Positions 7,933 through 16,035 of a DNA stretch of 64,000 nucleotides are shown here, in pieces. A program made the translations under genes and the position numbers. Source of the DNA: Lewinella sp. JB7 (GTDB lineage Bacteria > Bacteroidota > Bacteroidia > Chitinophagales > Saprospiraceae); contig NZ_JANCTD010000002.1 of NCBI RefSeq assembly GCF_024297185.1, positions 310,001 to 374,000 on the forward strand, given 5' to 3'. The notes beneath the pieces are model-generated. The model did no database searches. It was not told where the DNA came from and worked only from the letters and a program-made list of their open reading frames with translations. How positions within the stretch are numbered: the first letter of the stretch is position 1; every line of letters begins with the position of its first letter.

Positions 7933-9477
7933 CTAGTACCCCGAAAATACGTAAAAGCCTACGCCGTACGCCGGCACTTCCACCGCGCCGGCCGCTACCG
8001 GTTTTCCGGTTATTTCGGGCAACTGATCATCAGCCGTAAGGGTCAGTTCTTTCCCATTGAGGTAGACGGTCTTACTTCTGAGGTCGTCGGAATTCAGGAC
8101 GAAGGCGCGCGATGTAGCGGGCAAGTCCACGGTGATCGGAGCGTCGGTCGGATTGATCAGCAGCAAGGTTCTGCCGCCTGGATTGTCCCGGTGATCGTGG
8201 AGGTAAACCCCTAACCGGCCGCCGTCTACACCGGGATCGTACACCCGCGTGCCCATGAGCTGCCGCCACAGCAGGGCGGCCCAGTAGTTGGGGCGGGGCG
8301 TATGGGTCGCCTGGTCGAGCATTCCGTACTCGCTGGCGGTGAGGGTATTGTGCATGATGATCTTGACGTCCTCACGGGCCAGTAGTCCCATCTGGGTGAG
8401 GTAGCGGAAAACGTCGATGTACTCAGCTGCCCAGGGGTTGCCGCCGCAGGCCGCCTCGGCGGTTTCGGTGAGCCAGATCGGCGTTTCGGGCAGGTGGCGG
8501 TCGTGCTCTTTCTTGTAGAAGGCATAAGTACCGAGGGTTTTATGCAGCCAGTTAGCGGTCAGGGCACTGTCGACCGGCGAATGCATGGGGGGTGCCTGGG
8601 CGCACCGCAGCGAAACGCCGCCGTAGTGGTGGTAAGCGAAAATATCGAAGTCGGGTTTGGGCGCGGCCGACAGCAGGGCGTCGGTAGACAGCGGCATGTT
8701 CATCCCGGCGGGCATCAGGCCACCCTCTCCTACCGCGTCCGGTCCGGCGATCGGCACGTCGGGTAATGCTTCGTGGATGAAGTCGGTAAAGACGGCCACG
8801 TCCTGGGCGAAATCCTCAGCGGTGTAGCCCTTCGGGGCACCGGCGTATTCCGGCATATTGGGCTCGTTGAAAAACTGTACGGCCTCGATCGTGCCGCCGG
8901 CTTGTCTGGTGAAGTCGAGGAGGGAGCGCGCCTGTTCGGGCGTCCAGCGGCCGTCTTCGTCCCGCGTGCCGGGACTGATCGCGAAGGAGGTCATCAGGTC
9001 GGCCCCGGTAGCATCCGCGAAGTCGAGCACCCCGCGCCATTCCTCTCGCGTCAGCACGTTTTTGAAACCTTCGGGTGCTTTTGGCAGCTTGGCGGAATCG
9101 TTGTCCTGAAAGTACACGTAGTTGGCCCACGAACCGCTGACGCGCATAAAGGCTGGCGAGAGGGCCTCGGCCAGCGTGCGCAGGCGCCGGTTACTTAGGT
9201 CTACGGGTGCCCGGTAGCGGTAACGGTTTTTGTTCTCCCCAACCTCCCCCGCCGCCGTGATATCGGACGTCTGGCTAGTGTCCATCTGGTCGTAGGGGAT
9301 CCAGAAATCTCCCCCGACGACCTCGGCCATCTCCACGTTGTAGGAGGAAAAGCGCTCGTCAATCTCGGCCACCTGCTCGCGGTCGTCGATGGTGATGGTG
9401 AGGGGCGACTGGCTCCACAGCGTTCCTGTAAAGATCAGAGGTAGTAGGTAGAGTATAGCGCGTAGTTGTATAGCCAT
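7933..9477 (-). CDS. GH79-like glycoside hydrolase (heparanase/glucuronidase type), secreted
   Basis: A 514-residue exported enzyme with signal peptide ending near LWSQ. The catalytic barrel starts at about residue 40. The acid/base is predicted as Glu205 in FFNEPNMPE and the nucleophile as Glu338 in IWLTETAEA. Strand patterns such as FMRVSGSWANYVYF and MGLLAREDVKIIMHNTL follow the GH79 heparanase and beta-glucuronidase plan, and the final ~100 residues form the usual beta-sandwich with LLLINPTDAPITV. It likely removes glucuronosyl residues from an oligosaccharide. It lies upstream of the sulfatase on the same strand. A 6-bp inverted repeat CTACAA-AA-TTGTAG at 9518-9531, upstream of the start, could be an operator. 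GH39 or GH30 are less likely because of the nucleophile context. Confidence 0.8.
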   Translation of the reverse strand: MAIQLRAILYLLPLIFTGTLWSQSPLTITIDDREQVAEIDERFSSYNVEMAEVVGGDFWIPYDQMDTSQTSDITAAGEVGENKNRYRYRAPVDLSNRRLRTLAEALSPAFMRVSGSWANYVYFQDNDSAKLPKAPEGFKNVLTREEWRGVLDFADATGADLMTSFAISPGTRDEDGRWTPEQARSLLDFTRQAGGTIEAVQFFNEPNMPEYAGAPKGYTAEDFAQDVAVFTDFIHEALPDVPIAGPDAVGEGGLMPAGMNMPLSTDALLSAAPKPDFDIFAYHHYGGVSLRCAQAPPMHSPVDSALTANWLHKTLGTYAFYKKEHDRHLPETPIWLTETAEAACGGNPWAAEYIDVFRYLTQMGLLAREDVKIIMHNTLTASEYGMLDQATHTPRPNYWAALLWRQLMGTRVYDPGVDGGRLGVYLHDHRDNPGGRTLLLINPTDAPITVDLPATSRAFVLNSDDLRSKTVYLNGKELTLTADDQLPEITGKPVAAGAVEVPAYGVGFYVFSGY

Positions 9478-9648
9478 GGTGTCGTGAAAGTATGCCGTTA
9501 AATCCTATGCTATAATACTACAAAATTGTAGAGTAGAGCCTCAATGACGTCTACGTACCTCCCCTGCTAAATGACACCTGGGTGAATGATTTCGGTGGCT
9601 GGTTTGTCGCAGCCGCAACCTACCTTACCCTATCCAAAGCTCTAACCC

Positions 9649-9786
9649 ATGTCTGAAGACAAGAAAAAGCCCACGCCCGCCCGTCCCGGCCCCGTGAATA
9701 AGCCCAAACCCCGCAATACGCCTCCCGGCAGACCCAATTCCCCACCACCCTCCAGGCCCCAGCGACCGGCGGGGCCGAAGCGGTAG
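9649..9786 (+). CDS. Small Pro/Arg/Lys-rich hypothetical protein (45 aa)
   Basis: An ATG at 9649 opens a 45-codon frame ending TAG. The product begins MSEDKKKPTPARPGP and is about one third proline, with the rest mainly Arg, Lys, Gly, Asn and Ser. Small basic proline-rich proteins of this kind are often annotated in Bacteroidota. It has no signal peptide, no membrane helix and no recognised function. It stands alone between the GH79-like gene and the first repeat array. Composition alone could be coincidental in GC-rich DNA. Confidence 0.45.
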   Translation: MSEDKKKPTPARPGPVNKPKPRNTPPGRPNSPPPSRPQRPAGPKR

Positions 9787-10011
9787 TCAGCGATCGCGTC
9801 GATCACCCTACGGCCTCCGGAAATCCCGGAATTGACCTTTGGTGCCGTTCGGTCGCGAAGGTGTGGTGAAGAAGGATATCCCCGCATAAACGGTTGCGTC
9901 GTCCCGGGAACGTTGGCCGAATAGGCGATTTATAGCTCTTACTGGAAGGATACCTAAAGGGGGTTAAAGCGTTATAGGGGTTCCCCGCTCATCTTGCTGT
10001 AGAGGCATTGC

Positions 10012-11020
10012 AAGCTGACCCTGCACTGCCCGCGTTTCAGGGTCGCCATAAAAGGGCTCATCCTTTGTTTATCTAAGTCGACCTCGACCATGAAAGGTGG
10101 AGGCTTTCCAAGCCGACCCTGTAATACCCGCGCTTCAGGGTCGCCCTGAAAGGGCTCATCCTTTGTCTGTTCAAGTCGATCGTGCTATGCAAAGGTGGAG
10201 GCTTTCTAAGCCGACCCTGTAATACCCCCCTAAACTCCAAGGTTGAGCCTTTTTAAGCCGACCCTGTAATACCCCCCTAAACTCCAAGGTTGAGCCTTTT
10301 TAAGCCGACCCTGTGCTGCCTGCGTTCCAGGGTCTCCCGGGAAGGGTTCATCCCTTGTCTATTCAAGTCGACCATCCAATGCAAAGGTTGAGGCTTTCCA
10401 AGCCGACCCTGTAATACCCCCCTACACTCCAAGGTTGAGCCTTTCTAAGCCGAACCTACACTACCCGCGCTTCAGGGTCGCCCTGAAAGGGCTCATCCTT
10501 TGTCTATTCAAGGCGACCGTGCATTGCAAAGGTTGAGGCTTTCTAAGCCGACGCTGTAATACCCCCCTACACTCCAAGGTTGAGACTTTTTAAGCCGACC
10601 CTGTGCTGCCTGCGTTCCAGGGTCTCCCGGGAAGGGTTCATCATTTATTTTCTAAATCGACCGTGCAATGCAAAGGTTGAGGCTTTCTAAGCCGACCCTG
10701 TAATACCCGCCTACACTCCAAGATTGAGGCTTTCTAAGCCGACCCTGTAATACCCGCGTTTCAGGGTCGCCCTAGAAGGGCTCGACCTTTATCCGTTCAA
10801 GTTGACCGTGCAATTTAAAGGTTGAGGCTTTCTAAGCCGACCCTGCACCGCCCGCCTACACTCCAAGGTTGAGGCTTTTTAAGCCGACCCTGCACCGCCC
10901 GCCTACACTCAAAGGTTGAGGCTTTCTAAGCCGACCCTGCACTACCCGCATTTCAGGGTCACCCCGGAAGGGCTCATCTTATTTGTACTAAGTCAGACTT
11001 GTATTGTTCGCGTCCCCGCC
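10012..11020. repeat. Tandem structured repeat array 1 (47/98-bp units)
   Basis: The core AAGCCGACCCTG (with small changes) begins at 10012, 10110, 10208, 10255, 10302, 10400, 10447, 10545, 10592, 10689, 10736, 10834, 10881 and 10928. Successive spacings are 98, 98, 47, 47, 98, 47, 98, 47, 97, 47, 98, 47 and 47 bp. The long unit equals the short unit plus a 51-bp insert. Every unit carries GGCTT-TCT-AAGCC or a close variant (5-bp stem). Long units add CGACCCTG paired with CAGGGTCG, GCCCT-GAA-AGGGC, and CTCATCCTTT facing AAAGGTTGAG. Unit lengths are not multiples of three and all frames are closed, so the array is non-coding. It ends in a CGCGTCCCC segment about 210 bp before the lectin gene. 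Confidence 0.9.
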
Positions 11021-11231
11021 AAAACAGCAGCCGCGACGCGATTTCATAATGGGAGCAGGGTCGAAAGCACATCGTAACGAATCCAGATCCGGGGACATAG
11101 AACTACGGAACTAGGTGTATAAACTTACATTCCACATCTACGAGGTGCTCATTTTCTTCACCGCATTTGGATGGCTGCTTCATCATCCGAGTCGAAAAGC
11201 TCACTTCATCACCAGCTTTAAAACGAAGAAA

Positions 11232-12716
11232 ATGCAACCTTCCGTAATCCCTAAGGCGTATTCCTGCGCTATTCGCCGACTGTTGTCCGGAAGCTTCCTG
11301 GCCCTCAGCGTGCTACTCCTTGGCACTGCGCCCGTTACCGCTCAACCCTGGGACTCCGGTCCGTACTATCTGCAGAACGTGCAGACGGGCATGGTCATCG
11401 ACGTTAAGGGAGGGCTGAAGCAAAGGGGAACGACCGTATGGCCCTTTTCCCTGAACTACTCGGAGGCGCAGGTTTTCCATTTCGACCGCACGGGCGTCCC
11501 GGAGGGTTTCGGTGATAATGTCTCTTATTTGAAAGCCCACGTCCGCCTGGGCCCGGCCGTCTACCTTTCCGTGAAGATTCCCACGCCGGTGAATAGTCCG
11601 GTCGGCACGGCTCCAAGCCCAGGCCCGCTTGCCCCGGGAATTAACGTCCCGTCGGTGGCCCAGACTCCACAGGTAGCGACCGACGGAAGCAGTTCCGACC
11701 GTCGCAATTTGCTGAGGCCGTACTTGTTTACGGTGGAAGACAAAATTGAGTACACCACCCCGCGCTTCGGGAATCAACCAAGCCACGGAGCGGAAGCCCG
11801 ACAAATTTGGCGCGTAACGCCCGTCCCGAACGAAGTCGAAACCTACTACCTCGAAAACGCCCACTTCAGCGGCCGATTCGCGGTCGAACCGCTGGACCTT
11901 CGATCCGGCGGCACCCTGGTACTTGGCGAATTTCGCGGTGACGACCTGCAGAAGTGGCGCATTCTCCGGGCGGGGGCAAATGAACCCACCAACCTACGGC
12001 TCACCAATTTTAAATACGAGGTAGAATTTTACTGGTCAACCATCAAAGTGTGGGAATGGGGCAACAGGTATCGCTTTACCGGAAGACTAAATTGGGACAG
12101 CAACAATGAGCCAGCCTCCCTGGCTAACCAGGAACTGGTGATACGGAATAACGACGGATTCACCAAAACGATCGACCTGTCGCCGGACCGCACCAGCCAC
12201 GAATTCAATTTCGTCCTGGACGACGAGCCGGAGAATGAGGAGTACTGCTTCCGGGTCAGCTACTTCAGCCGGTGGTCGGTTGAAAACTGGGTACGCGGTG
12301 ACGCACTATGCGAAGTTCCGGACGGATCCGGCAGTCCGCCGCCCTCGACCGGAGATGTCGTCTCCTTTGCCTCCTCCCTGGAAGCGAATATCCCCCCTAC
12401 CGGCAATGTGATCTACCTGGGCAGGGTGGATCCGGGAAACAACTCCCGGCTGCTGAAGGTCCACGTTGCCGGTAATTCTTTCACACCCTACCTCGTCCAG
12501 TTCCTGCCGGAAGGAAAAACCCGGGAAGATTGCGGTACCCCCGTTGGGGTACGCATCGCGCCTGGCACCGACCTGACGGGCGACGATCTGAAAACGTTGT
12601 ATGGAAATAATACACCCAAGACTCCGGTGTTCTTCGGTGCATGTAAACTTAATCGGTCCGGGGGGCAGTTGTCCACGTCACGCATTCCGATTCAGATTGA
12701 CTACATCAAAGATTGA
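11232..12716 (+). CDS. Secreted ricin-type lectin-like protein of unknown function
   Basis: I place the start at the ATG at 11232, preceded by AAAACGAAGAAA, because it gives a proper signal peptide ending VTAQ. The longer frame from 11115 adds an unlikely 39-residue leader. The 494-residue product has two beta-trefoil-like segments. The first is YYLQNVQTGMVIDVKGG through SEAQVFHFDR. The second is YYLENAHFSGRFAVEP through LQKWRIL, typical of ricin B-type carbohydrate-binding repeats. The C-terminal ~240 residues hold two Ig-like beta-rich parts separated by a Ser/Pro linker (GSGSPPPSTGD) and contain scattered cysteines. No catalytic motif is visible. It is flanked by the two repeat arrays, and a decayed copy of its 5' end lies after the second array. 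Confidence 0.75.
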   Translation: MQPSVIPKAYSCAIRRLLSGSFLALSVLLLGTAPVTAQPWDSGPYYLQNVQTGMVIDVKGGLKQRGTTVWPFSLNYSEAQVFHFDRTGVPEGFGDNVSYLKAHVRLGPAVYLSVKIPTPVNSPVGTAPSPGPLAPGINVPSVAQTPQVATDGSSSDRRNLLRPYLFTVEDKIEYTTPRFGNQPSHGAEARQIWRVTPVPNEVETYYLENAHFSGRFAVEPLDLRSGGTLVLGEFRGDDLQKWRILRAGANEPTNLRLTNFKYEVEFYWSTIKVWEWGNRYRFTGRLNWDSNNEPASLANQELVIRNNDGFTKTIDLSPDRTSHEFNFVLDDEPENEEYCFRVSYFSRWSVENWVRGDALCEVPDGSGSPPPSTGDVVSFASSLEANIPPTGNVIYLGRVDPGNNSRLLKVHVAGNSFTPYLVQFLPEGKTREDCGTPVGVRIAPGTDLTGDDLKTLYGNNTPKTPVFFGACKLNRSGGQLSTSRIPIQIDYIKD

Positions 12717-13024
12717 CGCGATAGCGGGATATCTCGGAACACCATGCTGCCGACATTGCATAATGTACGACGGAAATCCGGCCGACAACGGCACTGACGC
12801 GTCTTGTGGATTCCTATTCCTGGCGGGCGGTCGACACGAAACAACCGTTAGGTCATCTCGAACGATTTCTCCTGACGATAGCCGGCTTATCCCACGTCCC
12901 CACCGCCGGGAAGGTAGCGGGCATTTTCGCGGATAGTGGTATGCGGATGGTGATTCTCACTCTACCGCTTGACGGCTAGGGCTTCTGACGCTTTGCCTGC
13001 ATATACTCAAGGTCGAGGCTTTCT
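12717..13024. other. Non-coding spacer between lectin gene and array 2
   Basis: About 308 bp with no frame that has credible coding character, no clear terminator and no repeat core until about 13010. A degenerate AGGTCGAGGCTTTCTGAGCC element around 13010-13030 marks the entry into array 2. Confidence 0.5.
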
Positions 13025-13830
13025 GAGCCGACCCGTAGAATCCAAAGGTTGAGGCTTTGTAAGCCGACCCTGTAATACCCGCGTTTCAGGGTCGCCCTGT
13101 AACGGCTCAACCTTTGTCTGTTCAAGTCAACCGTACAATGCAAAGGTTGAAACTTTCTAAGCCGACCCTACACTGTCCGCGCTTCTGGGTCGCCCTAAAA
13201 GGGCTTATCCTTTGTTTATTCAAGTTGACCGTGCATTTCAAAGGTTGAGGCTTTTCAAGCCGACCCTGTAATACCCGCGTTTCAGGGTCGCCCTGGAAGG
13301 GCTCAACCTTTGTCTGTTCAAGTCAACCGTACAATGCAAAGGTTGAAACTTTGTAAGCCGACCCTACACTGCCCGCGCTTCTGGGTCGCCCTAAAAGGGC
13401 TCATCCTTTGTTTATTCAAGTTGACCGTGCATTTCAAAGGTTGAGGCTTTTCAAGCCGACCCTGTAATACCCGCGTTTCAGGGTCGCCCTGTAACGGCTC
13501 ATCCTTTATCCATCTAAGTCGACCTCTACCACCAAAGGTTGAGGCTTTGTAAGCCAACCCTACACTGCCCGCGCTTCTGGGTCGCCCTAAAAGGGCTCAA
13601 CCTTTGTTTATTCAAGTCGACCGTGCATTTCGAAGGTTGAGGCTTTCCAAGCCGACCCTGTAATACCCGCGTTTCAGGGTCGCCCTGGAAGGGCTCAACC
13701 TTTGTTTATTCAAATCGACCGTGCAATGCAAAGGTTGAGGCTTTCTAAGCCAACCCTACACTGCCCGCGCTTCTGGGTCGCCCTGAGAAGGCTCATCCTT
13801 GGCATTCAAGCCGACTCGGCACTACCCGCG
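13025..13830. repeat. Tandem structured repeat array 2 (98-bp units, alternating subtypes)
   Basis: After a partial unit at 13025, cores start at 13061, 13159, 13257, 13355, 13453, 13551, 13649 and 13747, giving seven successive spacings of exactly 98 bp. Units alternate without exception between subtype A (CTGTAATACCCGCGTTTCAG) and subtype B (CTACACTGCCCGCGCTTCTG), making a 196-bp higher-order repeat. Stems in array 1 are kept: CGACCC with GGGTCG, GCCCT-AAA-AGGGC or GCCCT-GGA-AGGGC, and TCAACCTTT with AAAGGTTGA. The array decays near 13808 and ends in CGCGTCCCC, as array 1 does. It is non-coding by the same frame argument. Confidence 0.9.
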
Positions 13831-13869
13831 TCCCCACCTCAACCATCCATAAGGAGAACCCATACGCCA

Positions 13870-14003
13870 GTGGTCGGCTCTTATGGCACTTTCCCGGCGA
13901 TCATCGTGCTACTCCTAATCGGTATGTCCGTGGCAACCCGATCTAGGGTGTCCAGCCCGTACTATCTCCGAAACACTTAGAAGGGCATATCCATGACGTC
14001 ATT
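13870..14003 (+). pseudogene. Truncated paralogue of the lectin gene 5' end
   Basis: The translated segment YGTFPAIIVLLLIGMSVATR followed by SRVSSPYYLRNT aligns with the lectin's SGSFLALSVLLLGTAPVTAQ followed by PWDSGPYYLQNV, including a shared CGTGCTACTCCT and CCGTACTATCT at the DNA level. Where the intact gene has CAG (Gln) this copy has TAG. Similarity fades at about 14000, where the convergent HAD gene ends. No start codon with a signal-peptide N-terminus survives. This is a remnant of a second array-associated lectin gene. Confidence 0.7.
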
Positions 14004-16035
14004 TACGAATGCTACCCAGGTGCAGCTGGACGAAACGCTTGAGGTCCAGTTTCTTTTCCTTCAACTTGTCTCGACGGATGAACTTCTTCATCACCACTAA
14101 AAAGTTTAGCCGGGGGTCAAGCTGAATGAGTATTTTTGGTAGTAGTGGGCTGCGCGAGTAGGATCCGTCAAACCACTGAGTGTAAGATGTTCGATGTTCC
14201 TTACTGGAAAGAATATAGCTCAGCGCCCGGGAGACATCAAACGGCGGGGCAAACATCCGGATGTTGGATTCTTCTATGTTGCCGCTGTAAAAGAGATCTC
14301 CGAGCGTGGCGGCCACTTCCGGAGTAGCATCTTCTAACATCTCGATGAGCGTGGGTGCAATAGCCGCATACGTGGTTTCCATAGCGGGATGAGCAGCCAG
14401 GGATTGACTAAGCGTACGGGAGAAGGTCTGTATACCTCGCTTATAGTCATCCAGCCCCCACTCCTCGAGGTGTACGGACGGTGCCTTTAGTACGGGTTCG
14501 ATTCGTCCGGCATCAGTCTTCCGGTAATACAAGGTTGTCCCGTGGTCGCACTGCAAAAGCAATTCGAGAATAGGCCCGTTTCCGGCTCTGATGGACGGAA
14601 ACATATAGGCGGGTACTTTTCTGTTGTCCGGGGAGGTATACGCGCTATAGTAGGTTACCGCTAAATAGTAGGAGGTCAGTTTAAAATCAGCCTTCTTACT
14701 CTTCAGAATCTTGAATATAGCATCCTGAAGCGTTCCTCTCCATCCTATATCGACGAAGCCGATACGCTGGTCCTGCAGAAGCCCCTCCTGCTCAAAGTAG
14801 GCAACGGCTGTTTCCCGGTAGTTCTTTGCTTCTGCTTCGATTTTAGCCTTCAGATCGGCATTCTCCAGCAGTTCGTTTTTGAGCCGGTCGATCAGCTTAC
14901 TCGTGAGCCGGTTACCTAATCCGCTACTAGCAAGGGATTGTCTTAAATCCGCATTAAGATATTCAATCAGTACGCTCGGCTCGAAGTGTAAGCGTTTCGC
15001 GACCTTATTGAACGTAATGACATTATCCATTTCCTGGAAAATCCACTGGAAACTACTCGACGTAAGACAGAAGATTGACGCGAAATAAGTGGACTGTCGT
15101 GAAGTATATAAATAGTGAATTTCAATGTCGTAGTGAAACCGTGCGATAATTTCTTCCGCGATGATCTTCAAAAGGTGGCCGTCCCGGGCCAGGAAATAAA
15201 GCCGCTTGATTCCCTCGGCAATGGCTTGCTTTAAAGAATCGTGTACGAAGCCGTAAAACATGGGCCCCATGAAACTCGCCCCCAGGCGATAAGACGGTTT
15301 TAAATTATAGCCTTCCAGCCGTGTCTGCTTACTTGCCCCGGCAAAAAGTTGCAGGAAGTGATTCTGCTCTTCCCTGAAATAACTGGTTTCAATATTACTC
15401 AGAAAGGAGTCCTGATAAAATACGTATTTGATTCCTGCCCGCTTCGCCATTACACAGTCACTGGTAAAATTGTCACCAGTGTGGATGAGCGATGATGGCT
15501 GAATATTTTGGTCCTTACAGACATGACTGAATAGCGTGCCGTCCGATTTGCGTATCCTTAGTGTGGACGACAGGTACATTGGAATAGAACACAGACGAGC
15601 GTCGGCGTTTTCGAGCATCTTCATAATTACCGCCTCGCTGAGGTACATATCTGAAATCAGCAGGACCTTATGACCGGAGGCGATGAGGTCCATGACCCCG
15701 GAGACGTTTTGCGGTATGGGGTAGCAACTCTCTATTTCAATAGACTCCTCCATTTCCTGAAGTAGCTTAAGGTGCTCAATCGTCAACCGGGGGAAATCCG
15801 AACCTAAAGCTGTGTATATCTCCTGAAGGGTAATTTCGGGGTAGGGAGATCTCCCGTGAGCGACTTTTTGCGCGCGTATCCGGAGGTTTACAAATTCATT
15901 AATGAAGTAATCAGGAAAAGCCAATTGCGTTATACCCCTGAGTTGCTCCCTCAGTTCAACGAAAACACCCTTGTCATTCGCGAATTTGCGCGAAATCAAT
16001 GTATCAAAAATATCAAAAGAGTAGGTGTTCATCAT
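13999..16035 (-). CDS. Large HAD-superfamily protein (glycan-biosynthesis-type predicted hydrolase)
   Basis: A 678-residue protein whose N-terminal third is a haloacid-dehalogenase fold. Motif I is SFDIFDTLISR with nucleophile Asp8, motif II is VLLISDMYLS, and motif IV is IHTGDNFTSDCVMAKRAG. The remaining ~460 residues are helical and unassigned, with RLYFLARDGHLLKIIAEEI and IGFVDIGWRGTLQDAIFKIL as strong landmarks. Proteins of this plan (predicted HAD hydrolases of the COG5610 type) commonly occur beside glycosyltransferase genes for surface polysaccharides, but no such genes are adjacent here. Its base composition is visibly lower in GC than the surrounding genes, and its 3' end truncates a paralogue fragment, so acquisition by transfer is plausible. 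Substrate is unknown. Confidence 0.75.
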   Translation of the reverse strand: MMNTYSFDIFDTLISRKFANDKGVFVELREQLRGITQLAFPDYFINEFVNLRIRAQKVAHGRSPYPEITLQEIYTALGSDFPRLTIEHLKLLQEMEESIEIESCYPIPQNVSGVMDLIASGHKVLLISDMYLSEAVIMKMLENADARLCSIPMYLSSTLRIRKSDGTLFSHVCKDQNIQPSSLIHTGDNFTSDCVMAKRAGIKYVFYQDSFLSNIETSYFREEQNHFLQLFAGASKQTRLEGYNLKPSYRLGASFMGPMFYGFVHDSLKQAIAEGIKRLYFLARDGHLLKIIAEEIIARFHYDIEIHYLYTSRQSTYFASIFCLTSSSFQWIFQEMDNVITFNKVAKRLHFEPSVLIEYLNADLRQSLASSGLGNRLTSKLIDRLKNELLENADLKAKIEAEAKNYRETAVAYFEQEGLLQDQRIGFVDIGWRGTLQDAIFKILKSKKADFKLTSYYLAVTYYSAYTSPDNRKVPAYMFPSIRAGNGPILELLLQCDHGTTLYYRKTDAGRIEPVLKAPSVHLEEWGLDDYKRGIQTFSRTLSQSLAAHPAMETTYAAIAPTLIEMLEDATPEVAATLGDLFYSGNIEESNIRMFAPPFDVSRALSYILSSKEHRTSYTQWFDGSYSRSPLLPKILIQLDPRLNFLVVMKKFIRRDKLKEKKLDLKRFVQLHLGSIRK

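Noticed and set aside
11115-11231. Upstream start for the lectin-like gene
   Set aside because: The 39 extra residues would bury the signal peptide; the ATG at 11232 has a purine-rich leader.
12601-12936. Open frame at the end of the lectin gene
   Set aside because: Out-of-frame overlap with no start signal; composition not protein-like.
13318-13557. Open frame inside array 2 on the minus strand
   Set aside because: It simply crosses 98-bp repeats; period is not a multiple of three and other units are not open in the same way.
10012-13830. CRISPR array
   Set aside because: The parts between cores are themselves conserved and of two lengths (47- or 98-bp period), not unique spacers, and no cas gene is near.
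10012-13830. Integron attC cassette array
   Set aside because: No integrase, no GTTRRRY core sites, and no cassette genes between units.
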